A stretch of 10,262 bases of DNA from Candidatus Nitrosopumilus sp. (GCA_029860565.1 JAOUAY010000036.1:1-10262), one strand, 5' to 3'. Shown: positions 1 to 6,282, counted from the first letter of the stretch. The notes: a model not told the origin generated them from the letters alone. Program-made: numbers and translations.

Positions 1-170
1 ATTACAATCAGTTAATGTCATTTGTACAAAGACTAAGACCAAAACTTCGTCGTGTATTAGTTAATCACGGAGAACGTAAGAAATCAGAAAGTCTTGCTAT
101 GAATATTAGACGAATGTACAAGCTATCTGCACATTATCCACAAATTCAAGAAGCAATAAAATTATTTTAG
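1..170 (+). CDS. aCPSF1 (FttA-type) beta-CASP ribonuclease, C-terminal fragment
   Basis: Only the last 55 codons are in the window, read from base 3 to the TAG at 168-170; the gene starts upstream. The fragment contains QRLRPKLRRVLVNHGERKK followed by a helical tail ending EAIKLF. The VNHGE stretch matches the beta-CASP motif C region of metallo-beta-lactamase RNases, where the His helps bind the catalytic zinc ions. In archaea this family (aCPSF1/FttA: KH domains, metallo-beta-lactamase, beta-CASP) cleaves nascent RNA 3' ends at U-rich sites and terminates transcription. The KH and lactamase domains are not visible here, so the call rests on the C-terminal motif and tail alone. The stop codon lies inside the 3' end of the convergent sepF-like gene (9-base overlap). 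Confidence 0.82.
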   Translation, partial: YNQLMSFVQRLRPKLRRVLVNHGERKKSESLAMNIRRMYKLSAHYPQIQEAIKLF

Positions 171-440
171 ATCATATTCTGGTTTCCAGATCTTTATGCT
201 ACTTGGAGCAATTATGATTCTCTCTTCTCCTAATCTTGCAATTTCTGCATTAGCAGCTTTTGCTATGGAATACAATTCTTCAACCACTTTACGAAGTTGT
301 TCCACATCTTTTTGAGCCAATGGCGTAACCCGTAAAATCAAAATCATACCTTTTTTGATGTCTTCTTTGATGGAATGAACATCACTGATATCTCTAATTG
401 TTATGGCCTTTAGAAATGTAGAATTTTCTTGTTTTTGCAT
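162..440 (-). CDS. sepF: SepF-like protein (DUF552), short form without visible membrane anchor
   Basis: This 92-residue protein matches the SepF core fold. A strand at about 9-20 (FLKAITIRDISD) is followed by a helix, a hydrophobic strand at 31-39 (GMILILRVT), a long helix at 42-65, and a closing segment RLGEERIIIAPSSIKIW (69-85). SepF is the membrane anchor of FtsZ in many bacteria and archaea. Known forms carry an N-terminal amphipathic membrane-targeting helix plus a linker. Here the core begins at about residue 8, leaving no room for one. Reading upstream from the ATG meets an in-frame TAG after six codons with no plausible alternative start, so the short N-terminus is real unless there is a sequencing error. 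The gene lies 73 bases after the thiolation gene, in the same direction. Membership of the SepF family is fairly secure; a role in division is inference, since these archaea divide mainly with Cdv proteins. Confidence 0.75.
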   Translation of the reverse strand: MQKQENSTFLKAITIRDISDVHSIKEDIKKGMILILRVTPLAQKDVEQLRKVVEELYSIAKAANAEIARLGEERIIIAPSSIKIWKPEYDLK

Positions 441-499
441 TCTTATTGAAAATAATATCTACTTCCTCAAAAACTCTTCCTTAGTTATGACTAATTCTT

Positions 500-505
500 A
501 AAAAA
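500..505 (-). terminator. possible U-tract terminator after the thiolation gene
   Basis: On the minus strand a run of six T residues lies 8 bases beyond the TAG of the PP-loop gene. Archaeal intrinsic and aCPSF1-dependent termination uses such U-tracts. The same TTTTTTAAG stretch could alternatively be a weak TATA element for the sepF-like gene. The evidence is composition only. Confidence 0.25.
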
Positions 506-513
506 TTCCATGC

Positions 514-1527
514 CTACATTCTAAATTTAATGTAAGATTGTTCTCCTGCACATTCAGAACTAACTTCTTCAGATGAGTTACCATTTTTGACAGAAACGAT
601 ACTCTGTTTATTTTTTGGTGCGTCTGAATATCTTAGAGTTACAGACGATGCAAACTCTACATGAGATTTTGCATTTTTACCGCGTAAAATTGAAACTGGT
701 CCTACGTAATCTTTAGCTTCAAGTAGAATATCTTCTGGTAATGCCAAAGCTTTGATCATCTCATTTTCATCTTTATGTCTTCCAACAACAAATTTTGTTT
801 CTTCATCTAATCTAAAGTGTCTTCCAATTTTTAGTAAATCAATTTCATTAATTGTTGGAGTTTCAATATGATCAAACAAATCTTTAGCTTTAATTCCAAA
901 TTGTGGTTCTGTCAGCAAACAACCACCACCTGCATTCGGTGGATTTTCTATTCCGTATTCTTTAGCCATTTGCAATTGAGTTCTTCTTGTTCTACCTTTA
1001 ATCATCCCAAGATTCTCTCTTTTGATCAAACCATCTTTTTCTGCATCTGTTGGCGGTAATAATCCAGCTGATAGCGGTCTGACAATTTTTCCCTTTAAGT
1101 TTGATTCATTTTCAATAATGTGTAACGATGGTGCATGTTGACTCATTGGACGTTGACCTAATACTTCTCCTGAAATAATAAATTCTGCACCAATTTCTTC
1201 CATGTGTTTTTTTGCTGCATCAAACATCATTGTTCTACAATCAACACACGGATTAAATCCAGCACCAATTCCGTGCTTTGGATGTTTTAGCATCTCAATG
1301 TATTCATCACCAAGATAAACTGTTTTTAAATTTATATTGAGATCATCAGCTCTTTCTCTAATTTCAAATCCACATCCTCTTCCACAATCAAAATCACAAA
1401 AAGGAGTTTTTATTGCAACAGCTGATACATCAAAACCTTGTTCTTGCATCATTCTAACTGCAAGTTGACTATCTAATCCTCCTGATAGCAATGCAACTAC
1501 TTTCTTCTTCTCTTTTTCTTCAGCCAT
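514..1527 (-). CDS. PP-loop tRNA thiolation-type enzyme (MnmA/ThiI-like) with C-terminal NFACT-R_2-like domain
   Basis: A PP-loop ATPase (337 residues from the chosen start) that probably activates a tRNA base by adenylation and inserts sulfur. The ATP loop LLSGGLDS is at 13-20. Three cysteines follow in CX3CX3C spacing (C44, C48, C52), then NPCVDC with C94 and C97, SGEVLGQRPMSQ at 119-130, and AGGGCLLT with C203. C97 and C203 are candidates for the two cysteines used in sulfur transfer in MnmA-like enzymes. The C-terminus from about 235 (GRHFRL, VVGRHKDEN, GPVSILRG) resembles the NFACT-R_2 RNA-binding domain often fused to this family. No THUMP domain is visible, so it is not classical ThiI. 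An in-frame ATG at 1572 would add 15 residues. I prefer 1527 because a TATA-like element (1549-1557) sits about 26 bases upstream of it, and the PP-loop then falls at the usual N-terminal position. The exact tRNA position modified is unknown. Confidence 0.82.
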   Translation of the reverse strand: MAEEKEKKKVVALLSGGLDSQLAVRMMQEQGFDVSAVAIKTPFCDFDCGRGCGFEIRERADDLNINLKTVYLGDEYIEMLKHPKHGIGAGFNPCVDCRTMMFDAAKKHMEEIGAEFIISGEVLGQRPMSQHAPSLHIIENESNLKGKIVRPLSAGLLPPTDAEKDGLIKRENLGMIKGRTRRTQLQMAKEYGIENPPNAGGGCLLTEPQFGIKAKDLFDHIETPTINEIDLLKIGRHFRLDEETKFVVGRHKDENEMIKALALPEDILLEAKDYVGPVSILRGKNAKSHVEFASSVTLRYSDAPKNKQSIVSVKNGNSSEEVSSECAGEQSYIKFRM

Positions 1528-1548
1528 TGCGATCTGGTTCCATTTTCC

Positions 1549-1557
1549 ATATACAAA
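1549..1557 (-). promoter_or_regulatory. TATA-like element for the PP-loop thiolation gene
   Basis: The minus strand reads TTTGTATAT, centred about 26 bases upstream of the ATG at 1527. This spacing predicts a leaderless transcript from that ATG. The element lies inside the coding region if the upstream ATG at 1572 is used, which argues for the shorter protein. Confidence 0.45.
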
Positions 1558-1566
1558 CTTTACATC

Positions 1567-1576
1567 ATACATAAAT
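1567..1576 (+). promoter_or_regulatory. TATA-like element for the Xaa-Pro peptidase gene
   Basis: ATACATAAAT is centred about 27 bases upstream of the ATG at 1599, the expected spacing for a leaderless archaeal transcript. It lies back to back with the TATA-like element of the divergent thiolation gene within a 71-base intergenic stretch. Confidence 0.45.
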
Positions 1577-1598
1577 TGAGAATTGGAGATGTTTCTGT

Positions 1599-2663
1599 AT
1601 GAAGCAACGCAGAAAAAATCTTCTCAAATATGCTCAAAAGATAGATTGTGATACCCTGATCACATTTGAGCCTGAAAATCTATTTTACATGACTGGATTT
1701 TGGGGTGAGGCAATTGGCCTACTTGAAAAAAATGGAAAAACTATCATTATTGCACCTGAGCTTGAAGTTGGAAGAGCAAAAGAAGAATCTGAAGATTGTG
1801 ATGTAATTACAGCCGAACGTGGAGAGGGTCTGGTAACTTCAGTCATCAAAAAAATTAAGAAAAACCGAGTTTGTACTGATTGCCAAAATTACTCTATAAT
1901 GATGTCATTAAAAAAATCAATTCCAAAAATAAAATCATCAACTGAGCCATTTTACAATGCACGTATCATAAAAGATGAAAAAGAAGTACAAATTCTCAAA
2001 AAGGCATCGAAAATCATTGATGAAATGTTCCAAATTTGCTCAAAAAAGATGAAAGTTGGTCAAAAAGAATCAGAATTACAAACTATTTTGATGACATATG
2101 CAATGGAACAAGAAATGTTTGATACAGGTTACAAATCTACATTAAATCCGCTAATTATTGCTGGAGGTCCTAATGGTGCACTTCCACATGCTCAAGTCAC
2201 CAATAGAAAATTCAAAAAAGGTGATCTTGTAGTTACTGATCTTACTTTAAGATACAAAGGATATGTCTCTGATGCAACAAGGACATTTGCAATTGGAAAA
2301 ATTCCATCACAAGCAAATGAAGCATATGAAATTGTAAAAGAATCCCAAAGACTTGGACTAAAAGCTGTCAAACCAAATATTGATTGTAAAGATGTAGATA
2401 CTGCATGTAGAAAATACATTGAAGAAAAAAATTATGGTCAATACTTTATTCATTCAACAGGTCATGGAATTGGATTAGAAGTACATGAACTACCAACTAT
2501 ATCTTATAGAAGTACTACAAAATTAAAAAAAAATATGGCAATCACTGTAGAACCAGGAATCTATATTGAAAACAAATTTGGAATTAGAATAGAGGATTCA
2601 TTGATTGTAAAAGAACGACCAGTTGTAATGCACAAATTTACTAAAGATTTAGTCACGATTTGA
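1599..2663 (+). CDS. M24B family metallopeptidase (Xaa-Pro dipeptidase/aminopeptidase)
   Basis: The 354-residue protein has the two-domain architecture of prolidase/aminopeptidase P: a creatinase-like N-terminal domain (about 1-118) and a pita-bread catalytic domain (about 126-354). The five dinuclear-metal ligands are all visible: D214 (VVTDLT), D225 (VSDATR), H289 (STGHGIG), E318 (TVEPGIYI) and E332 (GIRIEDS). H197 (LPHAQ) and H296 (VHELP) fit the other conserved histidines of the active site. The enzyme removes N-terminal residues ahead of proline or cleaves X-Pro dipeptides in the cytosol, most likely in peptide turnover. Whether it is a dipeptidase or an aminopeptidase cannot be told from sequence. 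No signal peptide is present. The gene is divergent from the thiolation enzyme and ends 2 bases before the stop of a convergent membrane protein gene. Confidence 0.93.
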   Translation: MKQRRKNLLKYAQKIDCDTLITFEPENLFYMTGFWGEAIGLLEKNGKTIIIAPELEVGRAKEESEDCDVITAERGEGLVTSVIKKIKKNRVCTDCQNYSIMMSLKKSIPKIKSSTEPFYNARIIKDEKEVQILKKASKIIDEMFQICSKKMKVGQKESELQTILMTYAMEQEMFDTGYKSTLNPLIIAGGPNGALPHAQVTNRKFKKGDLVVTDLTLRYKGYVSDATRTFAIGKIPSQANEAYEIVKESQRLGLKAVKPNIDCKDVDTACRKYIEEKNYGQYFIHSTGHGIGLEVHELPTISYRSTTKLKKNMAITVEPGIYIENKFGIRIEDSLIVKERPVVMHKFTKDLVTI

Positions 2664-2665
2664 GC

Positions 2666-3148
2666 CTAATCATAATAATTAACTAATTCAATAATGTATT
2701 TTCCTTCTGAATTATTTGAAATAATTTTTTCAGATTCTACATTTACATTCCAATCATAATTCATTTCACCTTTATGGGACTTAAAATTAAATTTCACTTG
2801 GTATTCTTCAGGATTAATTTTTGTTACAGCTAAATCAACAACAGTTTTTTTATGATCAAAAATCTTCTCATTGGGATACTCTTCACTTATTTTATTCTCT
2901 AATGCCTCTATTACAGTTAATCCATCGTCGTTTGGACCATCATATTTCATCAAAATATCTATAGCTTGTTGGTCTTCATCTGACAATTCAGGAAAACTCT
3001 TTTCCAAAGTTCCCTTTGTCATTTCTGGAATTACAAATACTACTAACATTGCAATCAAAGCAAGATAAATTGGAGCTCTCTTTCTAAGAAATGATTTAAA
3101 ATCATTCTTTTTTGGTTTACCTTCTTTTTTCTTGTCGTCTTTACCCAT
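2666..3148 (-). CDS. unrecognised single-pass membrane protein
   Basis: I do not recognise this 160-residue protein. It starts with a very basic stretch (1-25, mostly Lys/Arg/Asp), followed by one hydrophobic segment at about 26-42 (PIYLALIAMLVVFVIP). The positive-inside rule suggests a cytoplasmic N-terminus and an external domain of about 115 residues. That domain is acidic, with a helical part (LSDEDQQAIDILMKYD, 55-70) and a probable beta-rich part (about 101-158: VVDLAVTKI, YQVKFNF, YDWNVNV, YIIELVNYYD). There is no cysteine and no lipobox. The gene begins 14 bases after the methyltransferase stop, so the two may be cotranscribed. A TTTTAATT element about 36 bases upstream could also serve as its own promoter. 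Its function is unknown. Confidence 0.8.
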   Translation of the reverse strand: MGKDDKKKEGKPKKNDFKSFLRKRAPIYLALIAMLVVFVIPEMTKGTLEKSFPELSDEDQQAIDILMKYDGPNDDGLTVIEALENKISEEYPNEKIFDHKKTVVDLAVTKINPEEYQVKFNFKSHKGEMNYDWNVNVESEKIISNNSEGKYIIELVNYYD

Positions 3149-3162
3149 TTCTCTCTAATTCT

Positions 3163-4005
3163 CTAGTTTTTTGCACTTAGAATTAAAACTTGCCAAGGAA
3201 ACAAAATCTCTCCATTTTTCTTAGTATACCGTGATGTTTTTTCTTTAACCATCTGTTTCAATTCTTTTCTTTTTGAATAATCTAATTCGTTTAGCTTTTC
3301 TTTTAGTGGTTTTGCGATGTATTTTAGATATGTCTTCCAGTAATCTTCAAAATTTCCTGGACTATATTGAAAAATAAATTCTTTAACTTTAATTTTTGAA
3401 AATCCTGCTTTACTTAATTCTGCTCTTAAAGCAGATTTGGTACCAAATCTATCAAGATTTGGAGAGCCTGGAGGAACATAGTCTGGGATATACTTGATAA
3501 CTGAATCTAAAATACTGCTAAAATAAGGAACTTCTTTTGCATTTCCATGAACTGAAATTCCTATATTTCCTGATTTTTTGAGGCTATTTTTCATGTTTTT
3601 TAATGCCTTTTGCGCATCTGGAAAGAAAAATAATGCATATTGGCATGTAATAGCATCAAATTTTTTAGAAAAAGAGAATTTTTCAGCATCAGTATTTACG
3701 AAATTTATATTTTGTTTTTTACCATTCCATTTTTTTGCAATTTTAATTGCAGTAGTAGAAGTATCTACTCCTATAACATATCCTAATTTTCCAATTTTCT
3801 TTTGGATTTCATTTGTGACTACCCCAGTACCACATGCAACATCTAAGACTGCATCACCTTTGTTGATATTTACTAGTTCTACTAATTTTTTTGTACTTTG
3901 AAATGGTCCTTTATTCACACTAGCCCACCTCTTATGATATCTGGGAGCAACTTCATTCCAAATTTTCATATTATGTTGTTTGTATTCTGAATGAATGAAT
4001 TTCAT
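3163..4005 (-). CDS. class I SAM-dependent methyltransferase (UbiE/Methyltransf_11-like), substrate unknown
   Basis: This protein has 280 residues from the chosen ATG. The N-terminal WNEVAPRYHKRW (16-27) is the helix typical of UbiE-like enzymes. Motif I, VLDVACGTG, is at 53-61 and binds AdoMet. The acidic residue after strand 2 is in GVD (79-81), NTDAEKF (104-110) contacts the adenine region, and motif IV FDAITCQYALFFFPD is at 116-130. The C-terminal 120 residues are a lysine-rich, mainly helical extension. The substrate cannot be read from sequence; small molecules or quinones are typical of the family. An in-frame GTG at 4020 would add five residues. I chose the ATG because a TATA-like element (4031-4040) would start transcription about 4-5 bases before it, downstream of the GTG. 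The gene follows the CoA operon and its small terminal gene but seems to have its own promoter. Confidence 0.85.
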   Translation of the reverse strand: MKFIHSEYKQHNMKIWNEVAPRYHKRWASVNKGPFQSTKKLVELVNINKGDAVLDVACGTGVVTNEIQKKIGKLGYVIGVDTSTTAIKIAKKWNGKKQNINFVNTDAEKFSFSKKFDAITCQYALFFFPDAQKALKNMKNSLKKSGNIGISVHGNAKEVPYFSSILDSVIKYIPDYVPPGSPNLDRFGTKSALRAELSKAGFSKIKVKEFIFQYSPGNFEDYWKTYLKYIAKPLKEKLNELDYSKRKELKQMVKEKTSRYTKKNGEILFPWQVLILSAKN

Positions 4006-4030
4006 TTTACATGCTTCCACAATCTTTGTT

Positions 4031-4040
4031 CTATTTTATG
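4031..4040 (-). promoter_or_regulatory. TATA-like element for the methyltransferase, overlapping the preceding stop codon
   Basis: The minus strand reads CATAAAATAG, centred about 31 bases upstream of the ATG at 4005. This predicts an almost leaderless transcript. The element includes the TAA that ends the small gene at 4036-4203, so promoter and stop codon share bases. Confidence 0.4.
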
Positions 4041-4203
4041 TGATCTCTTCTAAATCTGACTTTATTGTTCTGCCTGTTTCATGATGGTATCTATGCTCCA
4101 ATTGTTTTAGTTGCTCATTTAATTTTATATTATTTGATTTTGAAAACCTTAGTTTTGTTTCTTTATATTCTGCAACTAGTCTTCGAAGTTCTGATTTTTT
4201 CAT
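4036..4203 (-). CDS. small coiled-coil protein, 55 residues, coupled to coaBC
   Basis: The minus strand reads ATG at 4203-4201 and continues for 55 codons to TAA at 4038-4036. The ATG overlaps the coaBC TGA as ATGA, a 4-base overlap typical of translational coupling within operons. The protein begins MKKSELRRLVAEYKETKLRF and ends TGRTIKSDLEEIT. It is highly charged, without Cys, Pro or Trp, with one glycine, and likely forms one or two helices. Regularly spaced leucines (LRRLV, IKLNEQLKQLE) suggest a short coiled coil. A central HRYHHE patch (37-42) could bind metal or nucleic acid, but that is speculation. No family is recognised. Its in-frame codons, coupling, and exact fill of the gap before the methyltransferase promoter support a real gene. 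It is short enough to escape common gene-finding cut-offs. Confidence 0.68.
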   Translation of the reverse strand: MKKSELRRLVAEYKETKLRFSKSNNIKLNEQLKQLEHRYHHETGRTIKSDLEEIT

Positions 4204-5438
4204 TTGATTTTTACTTCAATTTGTTTTCTAATAATTTTAGCAATTTTTTCTTTATTCATCCATCCTGAGACAACATTTTTTTTAGAATCCACGATGATCA
4301 CTTGGTTATTCTGAGGATTTTTCTTGTATCTGATTGAACCAATATCATTTACTATAATCATGTCTGCAGATGACTCTCTCAATTTTTTCTCAGCTGATTT
4401 GATTAATTGAGATTTTGTCAAATTTGTTTCTGCTTTAAAACCGATAAGAAATACATTTTTTTGATATTTTTTTATTTCATCAATAATTTTTGGAGCTTTT
4501 TTGAGCCTGATATTCATGGTTGACTTGGAACTTTTAATTTTCTTTTTACTCTGAACAATTGGAATATAATCTGCAACTGCTGCTGCCATAATTACAATAT
4601 CAAATTTTTTCTTTAGTTCTGATTTTACTGTAACGTGCATTTCTTTACTGGATAAAACATTGATTGTTTTTGCACCTTTTGGTGGCTTTTCTCTTCCTGG
4701 TCCGTAAACAAAAGTTACTTTGGCCCCTGCAGAAATTAATTCCGATGCTAAACTAACTCCTGTTTTTCCAGAACTTTGGTTTGTAATTGCTCGTATGGGA
4801 TCTATTTGTTCAATGGTTGGTCCTGCAGTCATTAAGATTTTTTTATTTTTTAATAAAGACGAGAAACCAAATTTCTTTAATACATTTTCTAAAACATCTT
4901 CAGGCTCTGGAGATTTTGCTTTACCCTCAATCATTTTGGGAGAAAGAAACTGAATTTTATTTTTTAAAAACTTAATGTTTTTTTTAACAGCTGAATTTTC
5001 ATACATTGATACATGCATCGCAAGACACATCAAAATTGGGATTTTTGATCCAAAACCTACTGTAAGTACTGTTGATACAGGCGTATCATCAATACCATTT
5101 GCTAATTTTCCTAACGTATTTGCAGTTGCTGGATATACTACTATCAAATCTGATTGATTATAATCTGCTAATCTGATGTGCTCTAATTCACCAGTAAGTT
5201 TTGTAATTACATCATTACCTGTGGCCCATTTGAAATATTCTGGTTGTATTAATTTTGTAACTGCATTACTTGTAACACATTTCACATCTGCTCCATGTCT
5301 CATTAGTAATCTTGCAAGTTCAATTGCTTTGTATGCTGCAACACTACCTGCAACACAAAGTACAATTCTTTTCCCGGTTAATTCTACACCATGCGAATTA
5401 ACTATATCTAGAGATGGATGATCTTTTTTCTTTATCAT
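4200..5438 (-). CDS. coaBC: bifunctional phosphopantothenoylcysteine decarboxylase / phosphopantothenate-cysteine ligase
   Basis: A fused CoaC-CoaB (Dfp) enzyme that couples cysteine to 4'-phosphopantothenate and then decarboxylates the product to 4'-phosphopantetheine. Residues are numbered from the GTG at 5462. The flavin-binding CoaC domain (about 30-195) shows VLCVAGSVAAYKA (34-46), the catalytic His in GELEHIRLA (H95) and PATANTLGKLANG (111-123). The CoaB domain (about 205-415) shows MTAGPTIEQIDPIRAITNQSSGKTG (211-235, including N228), MAAAVADYIP (292-301), a Lys-rich loop (K307-K310) and LIGFKAET (339-346). Two CoaC motifs differ from the bacterial pattern: LAMH (148-151 region) replaces PAMN, and EGKAKS (179-184) stands where ACGD with its catalytic Cys is expected. 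The GTG would overlap panB by 20 bases. The ATG at 5438, 4 bases after the panB stop, gives 412 residues and is preferred. It is the fourth gene of the CoA operon. Confidence 0.93.
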   Translation of the reverse strand: MIKKKDHPSLDIVNSHGVELTGKRIVLCVAGSVAAYKAIELARLLMRHGADVKCVTSNAVTKLIQPEYFKWATGNDVITKLTGELEHIRLADYNQSDLIVVYPATANTLGKLANGIDDTPVSTVLTVGFGSKIPILMCLAMHVSMYENSAVKKNIKFLKNKIQFLSPKMIEGKAKSPEPEDVLENVLKKFGFSSLLKNKKILMTAGPTIEQIDPIRAITNQSSGKTGVSLASELISAGAKVTFVYGPGREKPPKGAKTINVLSSKEMHVTVKSELKKKFDIVIMAAAVADYIPIVQSKKKIKSSKSTMNIRLKKAPKIIDEIKKYQKNVFLIGFKAETNLTKSQLIKSAEKKLRESSADMIIVNDIGSIRYKKNPQNNQVIIVDSKKNVVSGWMNKEKIAKIIRKQIEVKIK

Positions 5439-5442
5439 TTTT

Positions 5443-6282
5443 TTAGCTGCCAATTTGTTCACGTAATTTTTTTAGCTCTTCTTCATTCATTGAGAACCAG
5501 TTCTCTTTAGTAGGAAACTTACATGATTCTACATCTTTTTTATAATCTCCAAGTGATTTTACAATGTCTTCAGATAAATTCATGTATCTTTTTGCAAATT
5601 TTGGTTTAATCTTATCATACATTCCTAGTAAATCTTGAACAACCAATACTTGTCCATCACAATTTACTCCTGAACCAATTCCTATTATGGGTACACTAAC
5701 AGTTTCAGAGATGATTTGAGCAACTTCATGACTAACCATTTCTAATACAATACTGAATGCTCCTGCATCTTCAAGCTCCTTTGCATCTTCTATTAGCTTC
5801 ATTGCAGTATCCATTGTTTTTCCTTGCACTTTGTATCCCTCTGAAAGAATTGTAGTTTGAGGTTGTAATCCAATATGCCCCATCACCGGAATTCCTACAT
5901 CTACTATTGCACTAATTGTTTCAGCCATTATTGAACCACCCTCAAGCTTTACAGCATCTGCTCCTGCTTTGATTAATCTGCCAGAATTATTAATGGCATC
6001 TTCAATACTTGCTTGATATGACATGAATGGTAAATCTGACACTAGTAGAGAATTTCTCCTTGCTCTACTAACTGCTTCTGTAAACATACACATTTGATCC
6101 ATTGTCACAGAAATTGTATTTTCATACCCAAGCATTACCATTCCTGCACTATCTCCAACTAACAATACATCAATTCCTGCTTTGTCACATAGTGAAGCTA
6201 AAGTGTAGTCATAACTTGTAATTACTGAAATTTTCTTCTTTTCTTTTTTCATATTTAGAATATCTTGAACTGTTTTATGCAA
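5443..6282 (-). CDS. panB: 3-methyl-2-oxobutanoate hydroxymethyltransferase (ketopantoate synthase)
   Basis: Transfers a hydroxymethyl group from 5,10-methylene-tetrahydrofolate (or an archaeal pterin equivalent) to 2-oxoisovalerate, giving ketopantoate, the first committed step toward coenzyme A. The 279-residue length and motifs are those of the family. Mg2+/substrate residues appear in LLVGDSAGMVMLG (D44, S45) and VSDLPFMSY (D83), with VKLEGG (K112, E114), the catalytic glutamate in IVLEMV (E181) and GIGSG (201-205). The start is a TTG at 6282 that overlaps the end of the upstream ligase gene by 8 bases. It is preferred over an ATG ten codons later because the first residues (HKTVQDILNMKKEKKKI) align with the normal PanB N-terminus (KxTVxDLLxMKxxGxKI). 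It is the third gene of the pantoate-kinase operon. Confidence 0.95.
   Translation of the reverse strand: MHKTVQDILNMKKEKKKISVITSYDYTLASLCDKAGIDVLLVGDSAGMVMLGYENTISVTMDQMCMFTEAVSRARRNSLLVSDLPFMSYQASIEDAINNSGRLIKAGADAVKLEGGSIMAETISAIVDVGIPVMGHIGLQPQTTILSEGYKVQGKTMDTAMKLIEDAKELEDAGAFSIVLEMVSHEVAQIISETVSVPIIGIGSGVNCDGQVLVVQDLLGMYDKIKPKFAKRYMNLSEDIVKSLGDYKKDVESCKFPTKENWFSMNEEELKKLREQIGS

Noticed and set aside
1360..1404. Radical SAM motif in the PP-loop enzyme
   Set aside because: The spacing is CX3CX3C, not CX3CX2C, and the protein has an intact SGGLDS ATP-pyrophosphatase loop.
514..1527. Classical ThiI or QueC
   Set aside because: No N-terminal THUMP or rhodanese domain is seen for ThiI, and the SGEVLGQRPMSQ and GRHFRL regions do not fit QueC; the MnmA-like NFACT-R_2 branch fits better.
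3578..3901. 107-codon plus-strand open frame antisense to the methyltransferase
   Set aside because: The opposite strand carries clear SAM-binding motifs, and this translation is a Phe-rich shadow with no recognisable domain.
3163..4005. Methyltransferase as a missing CoA-pathway enzyme
   Set aside because: CoA synthesis needs no SAM-dependent methylation, the missing step is an NAD(P)H reduction, and the gene appears to have its own promoter.
4065..4268. Plus-strand hydrophobic open frame across the coaBC end
   Set aside because: It is the reverse of the small coiled-coil gene and the coaBC C-terminus; its Phe/Leu/Ile richness is the mirror of Lys/Asn/Glu codons.
4720..5421. Several plus-strand open frames of 60-80 codons antisense to coaBC
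   Set aside because: They have low-complexity, Phe/Ile/Leu-rich translations expected from the reverse of a Lys-rich gene, no promoter or family match, and lie opposite a secure CoaBC reading frame.
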